Source: Microbulbifer aggregans (lineage in GTDB: Bacteria; Pseudomonadota; Gammaproteobacteria; Pseudomonadales; Cellvibrionaceae). Taken from it: a DNA stretch of 64,000 nt. The stretch is taken from assembly GCF_001750105.1 (NCBI RefSeq), contig NZ_CP014143.1, positions 3,565,501 through 3,629,500 on the forward strand, given 5' to 3'. A program made the translations under genes and the position numbers. This document shows, one piece after another, positions 1 through 10,437 of this stretch; position 1 is the stretch's first letter; the number at the start of each line of letters is the position of its first letter. The notes under the pieces are model-generated. The model was given only the letters and a program-made list of their open reading frames with translations. It was not told the DNA's origin and did no database searches.

Positions 1-298
1 CGATGGCAATGCGGGCCCAGACACTCTTGCGGTTAAACGCCTGATCCAGCTGGTCCGCGGGCACCTGCCCTTCGCGTTCATCCAGCATCTTCACATAACC
101 GCCCAGGGGAATGGCAGAAATGGTGAATTCGGTACCGTGACGGTCGTAGCGAGACAGAAGGCGACGACCAAAGCCAATGGAAAAGCGCAATACCTTTACA
201 CCGCACAGGCGTGCAACCAGGAAGTGACCGGCCTCATGGAAGGCGACCAGTACACCGAGAGCCACCAGGGCCCAGATTACTGTCTGAATAAAGTCCAT
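1..298 (-). CDS. rseP: RseP site-2 protease, N-terminal part (cut by window edge)
   Basis: Inner-membrane zinc metalloprotease that cleaves the anti-sigma factor RseA in the sigma-E envelope stress response. Ninety-nine codons are visible, starting at ATG 298 (an in-frame TAG lies four codons upstream); the gene runs off the left edge. The first membrane helix carries the zinc site H21-E22-x-x-H25 (FHEAGH), followed by the conserved GFGRRL and [10 protein letters not shown] stretches. It lies 86 bp downstream of dxr on the same strand, the common cdsA-dxr-rseP order. The PDZ domains and the second catalytic motif are outside the window. Confidence 0.93.
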   Translation of the reverse strand, partial: MDFIQTVIWALVALGVLVAFHEAGHFLVARLCGVKVLRFSIGFGRRLLSRYDRHGTEFTISAIPLGGYVKMLDEREGQVPADQLDQAFNRKSVWARIAI

Positions 299-384
299 AA
301 ACTGACTACTAATTCACCTAATTGGGTCAGCGGAGAACACCGACGGGGCGCCCATCATAACGCACCCGGGAACAGATAAGCGGC

Positions 385-1602
385 TCAGACCGACCCGAGA
401 AAGCCACGCGCCAGCGCGCGGGCTTCCCGATCCGCACTTTCGACTGCCTCCAGACCCGTCAGTTCAATGACCGGGGTGTTTTTCATGACTCGCTCAATCA
501 ACCGGGAAATACCGGTGAACGAGAGCCGGCGGTCAAGAAATGCCTCCACCGCCACCTCATTGGCAGCATTCAGTACCGTGGGCGCACTGCCCCCGGCGTC
601 AATGGCCTCCCGGGCCAGGCGCAGGCAGGGAAAGCGCTCGGGATCGGGCGCCTCAAAGTCCAGCCGGCCCTGCCTGATCAGGTCCAGCGCCGCCACACCG
701 CTGTCGATGCGCTGTGGAAACGCCAGTGCATGGGCGATAGGCGTGCGCATATCCGGGTTGCCCATCTGGGCCAGGAGGGAGCCGTCCCGGTACTGCACCA
801 TGGAGTGGACGATGCTCTGCGGGTGCACCACCACCTCGATCTGCTCCGGACGGGCATGAAACATGTAGCAGGCCTCGATGAATTCGAGCCCCTTGTTCAT
901 CATGGTGGCGGAATCCACCGATATCTTGCGCCCCATGGACCAGTTGGGGTGCGCACAGGCCTCTTCGGGAGACACCTCATGCAGCGCCTCCGGCGCATGC
1001 TCACGAAAAGGGCCGCCGGAGCCGGTGAGGAGGATCTTCTCCACACCCGCGGCCTCGAGATCACCACAGGGGTGCGGCAGGCATTGGAAGATGGCATTGT
1101 GCTCGCTGTCGATCGGCAGCAGCTCCGCACCGCTCTCGGCCAGGGCCTCCATAAACAGCGGCCCCGCCATCACCAGGGACTCTTTATTGGCGAGCAACAC
1201 TTTCTTCCCCGCCCTCACCGCGGCAAGGGTCGGCCGCAGGCCGGCTGCACCGACGATTGCTGCCATCACCGCATCCACCTCCGGTGCTGCAGCCACACGG
1301 CACAATCCTTCGACGCCTGTAATCACTTCCGTGGAGAGATCATTGATCGAGAACAAATCGCGCAGCTCCGCCGCGCGGGCCTCTGGCACCACGGCATATC
1401 GGGGCTCAAAGCGCCGGCACTGCTGGGCAAGCTCAGCGATCCGCTCGCGGGCGGTCAGAGCAAAGACGGTATAGCGCTGGGGATGGCGCGCCAGCACATC
1501 CAGAGTGCTGACGCCGATGGATCCGGTGGAACCCAGGACGGTAACGGATTGTTGCTGCGAAGCTGGCATAGGCTCGTTCAGTACCTCTCGGGCCTCTGTC
1601 AT
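385..1602 (-). CDS. dxr: 1-deoxy-D-xylulose 5-phosphate reductoisomerase
   Basis: Catalyses the NADPH-dependent conversion of DXP to 2-C-methylerythritol 4-phosphate, the first committed step of the MEP isoprenoid pathway. The 405-aa product has the N-terminal nucleotide-binding motif GSTGSIG (about residues 24-30), the LANKES segment, the metal/substrate motif IDSEHNA and the [13 protein letters not shown] signature. It is slightly longer than the usual 398 aa because translation starts at ATG 1602, which has AAGGG eight bases upstream; an internal Met at residue 12 is a possible alternative. It follows cdsA by 30 bp and precedes rseP, so the three are probably co-transcribed. Confidence 0.97.
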   Translation of the reverse strand: MTEAREVLNEPMPASQQQSVTVLGSTGSIGVSTLDVLARHPQRYTVFALTARERIAELAQQCRRFEPRYAVVPEARAAELRDLFSINDLSTEVITGVEGLCRVAAAPEVDAVMAAIVGAAGLRPTLAAVRAGKKVLLANKESLVMAGPLFMEALAESGAELLPIDSEHNAIFQCLPHPCGDLEAAGVEKILLTGSGGPFREHAPEALHEVSPEEACAHPNWSMGRKISVDSATMMNKGLEFIEACYMFHARPEQIEVVVHPQSIVHSMVQYRDGSLLAQMGNPDMRTPIAHALAFPQRIDSGVAALDLIRQGRLDFEAPDPERFPCLRLAREAIDAGGSAPTVLNAANEVAVEAFLDRRLSFTGISRLIERVMKNTPVIELTGLEAVESADREARALARGFLGSV

Positions 1603-1632
1603 CCGGACCCTTGCTGCGGGTTGCGGAAGTCG

Positions 1633-2484
1633 TTACAGGTATTTGGGCAGCTCGCTGGCGAGTGCGGCCATGGTAAACACCGGCAGGGCTGCAGAAAGAC
1701 TGTCCAACCTGTCGAGGATACCGCCGTGACCGGGCAGGATACGACTGCTGTCCTTGATACCTCGATGGCGCTTGAACATGCTCTCCACCAGATCGCCGAT
1801 CACTGAGGCGACGGCGGTAACGAGGATCCCGAAGGTGAACAGCAGGCTGTTTTTCATGGGCAGCGACAAGGCGATGGATACCACAATGGCAAGGATCAGG
1901 CAGGCCGCCAGACCGCCGAAAAAGCCCTCCCAGGACTTGCCTGGACTCACCTCGCGGGCCAGCTTGTGCTTGCCGAAGCGGCGGCCGACAAAGTAGGCAC
2001 CGACATCCGCCGCGACCACCACAGCCACGACGAACAGCACCAGCCAAGCGCCGTGATCCTGTCCACGCAGAATCACCATCGACAGCCAGGCCGGAACCAG
2101 AACCACCAGCCCGATCAGGCCCCGTACCCAGCGATTGCCCCACAACATGGCACTGGCGGGATAGCTCTGCACCCACAGGAAAGCGAGCGCCCACCAGCCA
2201 CAGGCCACGGCCAGGACTTCCTGCGCGCGGGAAGTGTCCGGGTTGGCGAAGTCCATGGCGAAAACATACTGCGCAACACCGATAAGCGCCACGCCGAGCG
2301 CCGCCAGGAACACGAAGCGGAGCGCCCGATTCAGATTGGAGAGATTGGCCCACTCCCAGCCGCCGAGCAGAATGACCACCACGGTGGCCACTGTAAACGA
2401 CTGGATGGGGAGGAGAAACAACGCCCCGAGAAACAGAGCCACCAATACCAGCGCGGTAATTATTCTTTGTTTTAGCACCGTCAA
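1633..2484 (-). CDS. cdsA: Phosphatidate cytidylyltransferase
   Basis: Integral membrane enzyme that makes CDP-diacylglycerol from phosphatidic acid and CTP for phospholipid synthesis. The 283-aa protein is almost entirely hydrophobic helices and carries the family signature near its C-terminus: SMFKRHRGIKDSS followed by LPGHGGILDRLDS, with the lysines and aspartates that bind metal and CTP. It sits between uppS (24 bp upstream) and dxr (30 bp downstream) in the standard envelope-lipid cluster. Confidence 0.96.
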   Translation of the reverse strand: MTVLKQRIITALVLVALFLGALFLLPIQSFTVATVVVILLGGWEWANLSNLNRALRFVFLAALGVALIGVAQYVFAMDFANPDTSRAQEVLAVACGWWALAFLWVQSYPASAMLWGNRWVRGLIGLVVLVPAWLSMVILRGQDHGAWLVLFVVAVVVAADVGAYFVGRRFGKHKLAREVSPGKSWEGFFGGLAACLILAIVVSIALSLPMKNSLLFTFGILVTAVASVIGDLVESMFKRHRGIKDSSRILPGHGGILDRLDSLSAALPVFTMAALASELPKYL

Positions 2485-2508
2485 ACCCTTTTTTTGATTC
2501 TCCCGGCG

Positions 2509-3264
2509 TCAGGCCTGTACTGCCAGCCCGCCGTCATTGCGACCGCCAAAGCGGCGATCCCGGCGCTGGTAGGCCTCGATCGCCATATCCAGCTCGGCCG
2601 TACCGAAGTCGGGCCACAGTGTATCCGTGAAATAGAATTCACTGTAGGCCGCCTGCCATAAAATAAAATTGCTGATGCGTTGCTCGCCACTGGAACGGAC
2701 GAGCAAATCCACCGGCGGCAAGTCCGCCAGAGTCATGTATGCTGCCAGCGAGTCCTCGGTGACGGAATCAGGCGAGCGGCTGCCTGCAGCCACCTCTTCC
2801 GCCATCTGGCGGGCTGCCCGAGCAATATCCCAGCGGCCACCGTAGTCGGCGGCAATCACCAACGTGCCGCGCTCACCGCCGGCCGTCACGGCCTCGGCCT
2901 CGGCAATGGCCTTTTGCAGGCGCGGGGAAAAGCGATCCCGCCTGCCGATCACCCGCAGCCTCACCCCTTCATCCCGCATCCGGCGCGCCTCGCGGCCGAG
3001 ATAAGAGTGGAACAGGCTCATCAGCAGCTCCACCTCTTTCGGTGGTCGCTGCCAGTTCTCGCTGGAGAAAGCGAACAGCGTCAGCACTTCCACCCCCCGC
3101 TCCCGGCAGGCGGAGAGCAGATCGCGGATGCGCTCGACGCCGGCCTTATGGCCGGCAGAGGGGGACAGACCGCGACGAGCAGCCCAGCGACCATTGCCGT
3201 CCATAATGATGGCGATATGGCGCGGCCCCGCCGGCAGTTCTTCCCCGGTACCTCTGGAAGACAT
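2509..3264 (-). CDS. uppS: Undecaprenyl diphosphate synthase
   Basis: Cis-prenyltransferase that extends farnesyl diphosphate to C55 undecaprenyl diphosphate, the lipid carrier for peptidoglycan and surface polysaccharides. The 251-aa cytosolic enzyme shows HIAIIMDGNGRWA with the catalytic Asp, the FAFSSENWQRP motif and the C-terminal DLLVRSSGEQRISNF block that binds the diphosphates. Its ATG overlaps the frr stop by one base (TGATG), which indicates translational coupling. Confidence 0.97.
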   Translation of the reverse strand: MSSRGTGEELPAGPRHIAIIMDGNGRWAARRGLSPSAGHKAGVERIRDLLSACRERGVEVLTLFAFSSENWQRPPKEVELLMSLFHSYLGREARRMRDEGVRLRVIGRRDRFSPRLQKAIAEAEAVTAGGERGTLVIAADYGGRWDIARAARQMAEEVAAGSRSPDSVTEDSLAAYMTLADLPPVDLLVRSSGEQRISNFILWQAAYSEFYFTDTLWPDFGTAELDMAIEAYQRRDRRFGGRNDGGLAVQA

Positions 3265-3821
3265 CAGATTTCCATCAGGTCTTTTTCTTTGGCCGCCAGG
3301 GCCTGGTCCACGTCGGCCACAAACTTGTCAGTGATCTTCTGGATCTCATCCGCAGCGCGACGCTCCTCGTCCTCGGAGATCTCCTTCTCCTTCACCAGGG
3401 CTTTCACTTCCGCCAGGGCATCGCGACGGATATTGCGGATAGAAACGCGCGCAGTCTCCGCTTCACCCTTGGCTTCGCGGATAAAGTTCTTGCGGGTTTC
3501 CTCGGTGAGCATCGGCATGGGAATGCGAATGACGGCACCAGCGGTGCTGGGATTGAGCCCCAGATCCGACTTCATGATCGCCTTCTCGATCTCCGGCACC
3601 AGGTTCTTTTCCCAGGGAGTCACGGAGAGAGTGCGCGCGTCCTCGACGTTGACATTGGCCAGCTGTGAAAGCGGCGTATCGCTGCCGTAGTAGGAGACGC
3701 GGATGCCATCGAGAATGCTCGGGTGCGCGCGGCCGGTACGGATCTTGTTGAAGTTGGTACCCAGCGCGTCGAGCGCTTTGCTCATGCGGGTTTTTGCATC
3801 TTTCTTGATGTCTTCGATCAC
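3264..3821 (-). CDS. frr: Ribosome recycling factor
   Basis: Works with EF-G to split post-termination ribosomes. The 185-aa length and the sequence match the family ([20 protein letters not shown] at the N-terminus, [16 protein letters not shown] in the middle, then a charged helical C-terminus). It overlaps pyrH by four bases (ATGA) upstream and uppS by one base downstream, so pyrH-frr-uppS looks like one coupled translation unit. Confidence 0.98.
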   Translation of the reverse strand: MIEDIKKDAKTRMSKALDALGTNFNKIRTGRAHPSILDGIRVSYYGSDTPLSQLANVNVEDARTLSVTPWEKNLVPEIEKAIMKSDLGLNPSTAGAVIRIPMPMLTEETRKNFIREAKGEAETARVSIRNIRRDALAEVKALVKEKEISEDEERRAADEIQKITDKFVADVDQALAAKEKDLMEI

Positions 3822-4555
3822 TGTTTCACTTCCTCTTCAATTAGCGTGCCCTCTTCGCCGCCCACAACAATATTGAGCAGCGCGCCGGCCTTGTTCATGC
3901 GGAAGACCCGCACGGGCAGGTTGTTATCCCGGCACAGGCAGATTGCGGTTAAATCCATTACCCCGAGCTTCTTGTCCAGAACCTCGTCGAAGGTGAGGCG
4001 GTCGTAACGGGTAGCCGTGGGCTCGAGCACCGGATCGGCGGAATAGACACCGTCCACCTTGGTGGCCTTCAGGACCAGCTCGGCTTCAATCTCAATGCCG
4101 CGCAGGCAGGCGGCAGAGTCGGTGGTAAAGAAGGGATTGCCGGTGCCGGCGGCAAAAATCAGCACTTCGCCCCGCTCCAGGTAGCGAATGGCGGCGCGGC
4201 GATCGTAGTGATCGACGATACCGCTCATCTGGATCGACGACATGACCCGGGAGGAGATATTAGAGCGCTCCAGCGCGTCGCGCAGTGCCAGGGCATTCAT
4301 CACGGTGGCCAGCATACCCATGTGGTCGCCGGTAACCCGGTCGAGACCAGCCGCGTGCAGGGCAGCACCGCGGAACAGGTTGCCACCGCCAACCACCAGA
4401 CCCACCTGCACACCGATACCTACCAGCTGGCCGATTTCCAGGGCCATCTTGTCCAGAACTTTGGGGCTGATTCCAAAGCCCTGATCCCCCATCAGCTCCT
4501 CTCCACTGAGCTTGAGCAGGATTCGCTTGTACTTGCGGTCTTTTATTCCGGGCAT
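3818..4555 (-). CDS. pyrH: Uridylate kinase
   Basis: Hexameric UMP kinase (UMP + ATP to UDP + ADP) of the amino-acid-kinase fold, essential for pyrimidine nucleotide supply. Visible motifs are [12 protein letters not shown] (phosphate loop), [10 protein letters not shown] and [17 protein letters not shown]. The reading frame is open to a GTG at 4585, but ATG 4555 is preferred: it has GAGGA seven bases upstream and gives 245 aa, near the usual 240. It overlaps frr by four bases. The 193 bp between tsf and this start shows no clear terminator. Confidence 0.96.
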   Translation of the reverse strand: MPGIKDRKYKRILLKLSGEELMGDQGFGISPKVLDKMALEIGQLVGIGVQVGLVVGGGNLFRGAALHAAGLDRVTGDHMGMLATVMNALALRDALERSNISSRVMSSIQMSGIVDHYDRRAAIRYLERGEVLIFAAGTGNPFFTTDSAACLRGIEIEAELVLKATKVDGVYSADPVLEPTATRYDRLTFDEVLDKKLGVMDLTAICLCRDNNLPVRVFRMNKAGALLNIVVGGEEGTLIEEEVKQ

Positions 4556-4748
4556 TCTCGGGTCCTCTGTGGCGCAATCGGGCACTGCCGCCGAACATTA
4601 CAACAATTTCGGTCATTTACACAGAGGGGTGCCCCGACAGCACCCAGTATGAGCACTGCCAGCGGCACCCCGTCCGGTCAGCCGCCGCCCGGCGGCTGAA
4701 CACCGTATCCCGCCCCGACTGGGGCGGTCACGGCTAATTGCAATCGAA

Positions 4749-5612
4749 TCAGGAAGAGCCCTTGACCTGCGCAGCCACTTCGGCAGCGAAGTCCACCTCT
4801 TCCTTCTCGATACCCTCGCCCACTTCGAAGCGCACAAAGGAAACAACATCGGCACCAGCGTCCTTGGCCAGTTTGCCAACGGTCACGTCCGGGTTCTTGA
4901 CGAACGGCTGCTCAACCAGGCTGTTTTCTTTCAGGAACTTGTTGATACGGCCACCCATCATCTTCTCGACGATCTCAGCGGGCTTGCCTTCCATATCCGG
5001 CTGGGCCTTGATGATTTCCTTCTCTTTTTCCAGCACGTCGGCCGGCATGTCTTCCGGCTTGTTCACCTGCGGGTTGTTCGCAGCAACGTGCATGGCCACG
5101 TCGCGGGCAAGCTCAGCGTCGCCACCGCTCAGGGCAACCAGACAGGCGATGCGGCTGTTGGAGTGTACGTAGGAGCCAACTACCGGCGCTTCAACCACCT
5201 GAATGCGGCGCACACCGATGTTTTCACCAATCTTCTGCACCAGAGCTTCGCGAGCGGCTTCCAGCTCGCCTTCCATCAGCGCAGCAACGTCTTCCTGGCG
5301 CTCGGAGAATGCCTTCTCGACAACCTTCTCTACAAATGCCTTGAAGTTGTCATCGCGGGCAACGAAGTCGGTTTCGGAGTTGACTTCAACCAGTACACCG
5401 TAGCTGGCATCGTCGGCCACTTTAGTGGCAACCACGCCGTCAGCAGCGGTACGACCGGCTTTCTTGGCAGCCTTCAGGCCGGAGGCCTTGCGCAGGTCTT
5501 CGATCGCTCTTTCGATGTCGCCATCCGCCTCGGTCAGTGCCTTCTTGCACTCCATCATCGGCAGGCCAGTGCGCTCGCGCAGTTCTTTTACCATAGACGC
5601 GGTAATCGCCAT
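4749..5612 (-). CDS. tsf: Translation elongation factor Ts
   Basis: Nucleotide-exchange factor that reloads EF-Tu with GTP. The 287-aa protein begins with the EF-Ts signature ([20 protein letters not shown]) and contains the core [17 protein letters not shown] motif and the dimerisation domain. ATG 5612 has GAGGA upstream. It lies 121 bp downstream of rpsB, with an intrinsic-terminator-like hairpin in the gap that would reduce read-through. Confidence 0.98.
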   Translation of the reverse strand: MAITASMVKELRERTGLPMMECKKALTEADGDIERAIEDLRKASGLKAAKKAGRTAADGVVATKVADDASYGVLVEVNSETDFVARDDNFKAFVEKVVEKAFSERQEDVAALMEGELEAAREALVQKIGENIGVRRIQVVEAPVVGSYVHSNSRIACLVALSGGDAELARDVAMHVAANNPQVNKPEDMPADVLEKEKEIIKAQPDMEGKPAEIVEKMMGGRINKFLKENSLVEQPFVKNPDVTVGKLAKDAGADVVSFVRFEVGEGIEKEEVDFAAEVAAQVKGSS

Positions 5613-5640
5613 GATTCAATCCTCGGGGTTCTGTCACTAA

Positions 5641-5676
5641 AAATTAGAAAAAAGGGGCCGATGCATGGGCCCCTTT
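5641..5676 (-). terminator. Terminator/attenuator between rpsB and tsf
   Basis: A perfect 9-bp stem (5651-5659 with 5668-5676, 8-nt loop) is followed, reading the minus strand, by a run of six T and then more A/T at 5641-5650. This is the form of a rho-independent terminator. Because tsf must be expressed with rpsB, it is more likely a partial attenuator that sets the rpsB:tsf ratio, unless tsf has its own promoter. Confidence 0.8.
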
Positions 5677-5733
5677 CCGAGTTCGCAGCGCAAGCATTCA
5701 CTGCTGCGCTGCTACGCCCTGCGATTCTCTCAA

Positions 5734-6483
5734 TTAAGAGTCCGCAGCGGCTTCGTCGTCGCTCGCTTCGACGTACTCATCCTTCGCGGTTGCGCCGCCC
5801 GCTTCGGCGGTGCCAGCGATCACAGCGTCAGCCACAGCAGTGGTGTACAGCTTGATTGCGCGGATGGCGTCGTCGTTACCCGGGATCACGTAGTCAACGC
5901 CAGCCGGATCACTGTTGGTGTCCACTACGCCGATGACCGGGATACCCAGCTTGTTGGCTTCCTGGATCGCGATGCGCTCGTGCTCGACGTCGATCACGAA
6001 CAGCGCGTCCGGCAGGCCGCCCATATCTTTGATACCACCGATGGAGCGCTCGAGCTTGTCCATGGTGCGAGTGCGCATCAGCGCCTCTTTCTTGGTCAGC
6101 TTCTCGAAAGTGCCGTCCTGGGACTGAGTCTCCAGGTCACGGAAACGCTTGATGGAAGCACGGATGGTCTTGTAGTTGGTGAGCATGCCACCCAGCCAGC
6201 GGTTGCTGACGTAGGGCTGGCCGGAGCGCTCAGCCTGTTCCTTGATGGACTTGGAAGCGGCGCGCTTCGTACCAACGAACAGGATCTTCTTCTTCTGAGC
6301 AGCCATACCTTTGATCACCTGCAGGGCTTCATTGAAAGCCGGCACAGTGTGCTCAAGGTTGACGATGTGAATCTTGTTGCGGGCACCGAAAATGTACTGA
6401 TCCATTTTCGGGTTCCAGTAGCGGGTCTGGTGACCAAAGTGGACACCAGCCTGCAGCATATCGCGCATGCTGACTTGCGGCAT
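5734..6483 (-). CDS. rpsB: 30S ribosomal protein S2
   Basis: Binds late in 30S assembly at the head-body junction and anchors S1. The 249-aa protein has the S2 signatures [20 protein letters not shown] near the start and the later [12 protein letters not shown] block, then an alanine/acid-rich tail. ATG 6483 has GAGG seven bases upstream. It is the first gene of the rpsB-tsf-pyrH-frr series. Confidence 0.98.
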   Translation of the reverse strand: MPQVSMRDMLQAGVHFGHQTRYWNPKMDQYIFGARNKIHIVNLEHTVPAFNEALQVIKGMAAQKKKILFVGTKRAASKSIKEQAERSGQPYVSNRWLGGMLTNYKTIRASIKRFRDLETQSQDGTFEKLTKKEALMRTRTMDKLERSIGGIKDMGGLPDALFVIDVEHERIAIQEANKLGIPVIGVVDTNSDPAGVDYVIPGNDDAIRAIKLYTTAVADAVIAGTAEAGGATAKDEYVEASDDEAAADS

Positions 6484-6799
6484 AACTAAACCTCAATATC
6501 GCGGAAGCCGGCCGAATGGTTTTGGCGACAACTTCCCGGGTTATATCCTCCACACACCCCATGCACCAATCCCGCGAGGCGGGACACCCAGGCGCATGTG
6601 CCGGTGTGTGTGTGACGTTTTGGCATTCGCTAAGGACCAGAGCGGCCCGAAGCGGCGCGCTTTATACCACATACCGGCACGCACTGAAAGCGCCGCACGC
6701 GACCCGAACCGCCATTTAATGCCCGGCGATGCCGAATCCGCTACAATAGCGCGCCCCGCGGGCCGAGCCCGCCGCCGTGCAACCAATTCAGGGAATCCT
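6484..6799. promoter_or_regulatory. Divergent rpsB/map promoter region and rpsB leader
   Basis: This 316-bp gap holds no gene. On minus, a TATAAA -10 (6661-6666) is followed by a GCGCGCC discriminator, the GC-rich type common at stringently controlled ribosomal promoters; the -35 is weak. It would give an rpsB leader of about 170 nt containing a small hairpin (CCCGC/GCGGG near 6570-6582), the place where S2 autoregulation acts in other gammaproteobacteria. On plus, TACAAT at 6742-6747 is the likely -10 for map. The regulation is inferred. Confidence 0.55.
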
Positions 6800-7570
6800 A
6801 TGACCTCAAGCATCAAGACGCCGGAACAGATCGCCAAAATGCGCACTGCTGGCCGCCTGGCCGCGGAAGTACTGGAAATGATAGGCGAGTACGTGGTCCC
6901 CGGGGTCACCACCGAGGAACTGGATCGCCGCTGTCATGACCATATAGTCAACAAGCAGCAGGCTATCCCGGCCTGCCTCGGCTACCGTGGTTTCCCCAAG
7001 TCCATCTGCACCTCCGTGAACGAGGTGGTCTGCCACGGCATCCCCGCCGAGAGCAAGGTGTTGAAAAAGGGTGACATCATCAATATCGATGTCACCGTGA
7101 TCAAGGATGGCTGGTACGGCGACACCAGTAAGATGTACTTCGTGGGCGAAGCCGCCCCCCATGCCGAGCGACTGGTCCGCATCACCCAGGAGTGCCTCTA
7201 CAAGGCCATCGAGATCGTGCGCCCCGGTACCACACTGGGCGACATCGGCCATATCATCCAGCAGCACGCGGAAAAGAATTACTACTCGGTCGTGCGCGAC
7301 TTCTGCGGCCACGGCATCGGCGATGTCTTCCACGAGGACCCGCAGGTCCTGCACTACGGCAAACCGGGAACCGGTGAGGTATTGCAGGAAGGCATGACCT
7401 TTACCATCGAGCCCATGATCAACGCCGGCAAGGCCGGAACCCGTGTGCTCGGCGACGGCTGGACCGCGATCACCAAGGATCGCCGCCTGTCCGCCCAGTG
7501 GGAGCACACCATGGCGGTGACCAAAGATGGCGTTGAAGTCCTGACTGCGCGGAGCGAAGAAAGCTTCTGA
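6800..7570 (+). CDS. map: Methionine aminopeptidase, type I
   Basis: Removes the initiator methionine from nascent proteins whose second residue is small. The open frame extends upstream, but ATG 6800 (AGGGA five bases before it) gives 256 aa and starts at the conserved IKTPEQIAKMRTAGRLAAEVL. Metal ligands are visible in INIDVTVIKDGWYGDTSKMY (two Asp), CGHGIGDVFHEDP (His), FTIEPM (Glu) and WEHTMAVT (Glu region). It is divergent from rpsB, its usual place. Confidence 0.97.
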   Translation: MTSSIKTPEQIAKMRTAGRLAAEVLEMIGEYVVPGVTTEELDRRCHDHIVNKQQAIPACLGYRGFPKSICTSVNEVVCHGIPAESKVLKKGDIINIDVTVIKDGWYGDTSKMYFVGEAAPHAERLVRITQECLYKAIEIVRPGTTLGDIGHIIQQHAEKNYYSVVRDFCGHGIGDVFHEDPQVLHYGKPGTGEVLQEGMTFTIEPMINAGKAGTRVLGDGWTAITKDRRLSAQWEHTMAVTKDGVEVLTARSEESF

Positions 7571-7681
7571 CCTCTCGCTGCCGGGGGCACCGCTTCCCCC
7601 GGCTGAGAGACCATCTAACGCTGAGTGCGACAGCAGACATCCAGCCACCGTGCCAGCCCGGTACACAGCAACGGGAAGACA

Positions 7682-10405
7682 ATGCAGCCGGCCAACATCC
7701 CTTACTTCGAACGCCCTCTGTTCTTCTTTGACCAGGCCCGCTTCCGCCGCGCACTGAGCGAGGGCACCAAGCCCCCGCTTGAAATCTTTAAGGACGCCGT
7801 GGGTGCCGCGGACCACCAGATGGCCGAGCGCTTCCGTGAAGGTGAGGATGTGCGCACACTGGTGCACGAGCGCGCGCTGTTCGTCGACTGCCTGCTGCAC
7901 TACGCCTGGCACCAGTACGACTGGCCCGAGGGCATCACCCTCCTGGCAGTTGGCGGTTACGGCCGCGGAGAGCTGCACCCCCACTCGGACATTGACCTGC
8001 TGATCCTCACCAGCGACTCCTCAGCCCCGCACACGATCGAAAACATCGAGCGCCTGGTCGCATTTCTCTGGGACCTTGGCCTGGATATCGGCCATTCGGT
8101 GCGCTCCGTCGACCACTGCATCGAGCTCGCGGCGGAAGACATTACTGTCGCCACCAACCTGATGGAATGTCGCACCGTTGTCGGTGATGAGCGCCTTTAC
8201 ACTGTACTGAACGAGCGTATGGCTCCAGAGAATCTGTGGCCCGCCGAAGAGTTCTTCGCGGCAAAGTCCGCCGAACAGCGCGATCGACACAGCCGCCAGC
8301 GGGACACCGAGTACAACCTGGAACCCAATATCAAGAATGCGCCCGGTGGCCTGCGGGACATCCAGACCATCGGCTGGGTGGCTAAGCGCTATTTCCGTGT
8401 CCGCACATTGAAGCAACTGCAGGGCAAGGGCTTTTTCACCGAGGAGGAGTTCGCCATCCTCCAGTCCGGAGAGGATTTTCTCTGGCGGGTCCGCTACGGC
8501 CTGCACCTGCTGGCCGGACGCGCCGAGGAGCGACTGCTGTTCGACTATCAACGAGAACTGGCAAAGCAGTTCGGCTACCAGGACAGCGGTACGCAGCTGG
8601 CCGTGGAGCAGTTCATGCACAGTTACTACCGCATCGTCATGGCGCTGCGGGAGCTGAACGATGTGCTGCTGCAGTTCCTCGATGAGGCCATCCTGCAGCG
8701 GGGTGAGCGACAGTCGGTCACGCCGATCAACGAGCGTTTTCAATTGCGGGATGACACCATTGAGGTCACCCAGACCAACGTCTTTATCGAGCAGCCCTCC
8801 GCCCTGCTGGAAATTTTCGTGCTGATGGCGGAAAACCCGGATATTGAGGGCGTGCGCGCCTCTACTATTCGCCTGATCCGCGAGCAGCGCCACCTGATCG
8901 ACGACCGTTTCCGCAAAGATTCAGTAAACGCGGACCTGTTCATGCAACTGCTGCGCTCACCGCGTGGGCTGTCCACCCAGCTTACGCGCATGACTCGCTA
9001 CGGTATTCTCGGACGCTACCTGCCGGAATTCGGTCGCGTCACAGGGCAGATGCAACACGACCTGTTCCACATCTATACCGTCGATGCCCACACCCTGCAG
9101 GTGGTGCGTAACATGCGCAGCTTCCGCAGCCCCGAAGCGTGGCAGAAATTCCCCATCGCCGCGGAAATCATGGCGCGCATGCGCAAGCCGGAACTGCTCT
9201 ACATCGCCGGCCTCTACCACGATATCGCCAAGGGGCGCGGTGGCGACCATTCCAAACTGGGAGTGGTCGACGCCGATGCATTTGGCCGGCGCCACAACCT
9301 CTCCTCGCGCGACCGCCGCCTGGTCTGCTGGCTGGTGGAAAAACACCTGTTGATGAGTTTCGTTTCGCAGAAACAGGACATTTCAGACCCCGAGGTAGTG
9401 CACGATTTCGCCCGTGAAGTGGGAGACCGGGAGCACCTGGACTACCTCTATGCGCTGACCGTGGCCGACATCAACGCCACCAACCCCGAACTCTGGAACA
9501 GCTGGCGCGCAAGCCTGATGCGTCAGCTCTACGAAAGCACCCATCGGGCTCTGCGCCGCGGCTTGGAAAACCCTATCGACCGTGAAGAGATTATCGAGGA
9601 GACCCAGGCCCAGGCCCGCAGCCGCCTGCTCGATATGGGGCTGGACGGCGAGGCCGTCAGCGAAATCTGGGCACAGATGGGCGAGGATTATTTTGTCCGG
9701 GAGAGCGCCGACAACATCACCTGGCACACTGCAGCCATTCATCAGCTGCACTGCGCCAACGAAAAGGGCGATCCCAATGACACATTGGTGCTGACCCGAA
9801 ATTCCGGCCCCGGTGAGCACGACGGCGCGACTGAAGTTTTCGTCTATACGCCCGATCGCGCCAACGTCTTCGCCGCGGTGGTCACCGGCCTCGACATGCT
9901 CAACCTGAACATCCACGACGCGCGCCTGTACAGCTCCGCATCGGGCTACACACTCGATACGTTCTATGTGCTGGACGAATCCGGACAGCCGCTGCTGGAC
10001 GAACCGGGACGCCTGGAGCAGATCCGGGACACCCTGCAACAGGAGCTATCGCTAGTGGAAGATTACTCAAAAGTCATCAAGCGGCGCACACCGCGACGCC
10101 TGAAGATGTTCGAACTCGCCAGCCGCGCAACCCTGACCACCGAGCCCGGCGATCAGTACAGCACACTGGAGATCATCAGTGCGGACCGCCCCGGCCTGCT
10201 GGCACGTATCGCGCGAATATTTATCGCCCACGATCTGAGACTGCACAACGCGAAGATCTCCACCCTGGGTGAACGGGTGGAGGACGTGTTCCACATCACG
10301 GATGCCGACGGCGAGCCACTGCTGGACGAATCGGCAAATCGAGAACTGGAAGAGGCCATCTGCCGCGAGCTGGATGCCCACCAGGTCAAAGACCAGGCGC
10401 ACTGA
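7682..10405 (+). CDS. glnD: Bifunctional uridylyltransferase/uridylyl-removing enzyme GlnD
   Basis: Primary nitrogen sensor that uridylylates PII at low glutamine and removes the UMP at high glutamine. ATG 7682 (GGGAAG just upstream) gives 907 aa; an upstream GTG at 7625 is less likely. Domains in order: nucleotidyltransferase with GGYGRGELHPHSDIDLL at about residue 90, the helical linker, an HD hydrolase domain with HDIAKGRGGDHS at about residue 513, and two C-terminal ACT domains at about 715 and 825 that bind glutamine. It lies between map and dapC, as in many gammaproteobacteria. Confidence 0.97.
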   Translation: MQPANIPYFERPLFFFDQARFRRALSEGTKPPLEIFKDAVGAADHQMAERFREGEDVRTLVHERALFVDCLLHYAWHQYDWPEGITLLAVGGYGRGELHPHSDIDLLILTSDSSAPHTIENIERLVAFLWDLGLDIGHSVRSVDHCIELAAEDITVATNLMECRTVVGDERLYTVLNERMAPENLWPAEEFFAAKSAEQRDRHSRQRDTEYNLEPNIKNAPGGLRDIQTIGWVAKRYFRVRTLKQLQGKGFFTEEEFAILQSGEDFLWRVRYGLHLLAGRAEERLLFDYQRELAKQFGYQDSGTQLAVEQFMHSYYRIVMALRELNDVLLQFLDEAILQRGERQSVTPINERFQLRDDTIEVTQTNVFIEQPSALLEIFVLMAENPDIEGVRASTIRLIREQRHLIDDRFRKDSVNADLFMQLLRSPRGLSTQLTRMTRYGILGRYLPEFGRVTGQMQHDLFHIYTVDAHTLQVVRNMRSFRSPEAWQKFPIAAEIMARMRKPELLYIAGLYHDIAKGRGGDHSKLGVVDADAFGRRHNLSSRDRRLVCWLVEKHLLMSFVSQKQDISDPEVVHDFAREVGDREHLDYLYALTVADINATNPELWNSWRASLMRQLYESTHRALRRGLENPIDREEIIEETQAQARSRLLDMGLDGEAVSEIWAQMGEDYFVRESADNITWHTAAIHQLHCANEKGDPNDTLVLTRNSGPGEHDGATEVFVYTPDRANVFAAVVTGLDMLNLNIHDARLYSSASGYTLDTFYVLDESGQPLLDEPGRLEQIRDTLQQELSLVEDYSKVIKRRTPRRLKMFELASRATLTTEPGDQYSTLEIISADRPGLLARIARIFIAHDLRLHNAKISTLGERVEDVFHITDADGEPLLDESANRELEEAICRELDAHQVKDQAH

Positions 10406-10437
10406 AAAATACCAAGCCGTTAAGGATCGGACGCGGG

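Noticed and set aside
730..1806. 358-aa plus-strand open frame
   Set aside because: Antisense shadow of dxr/cdsA; His/Arg/Gly-rich with no family motif.
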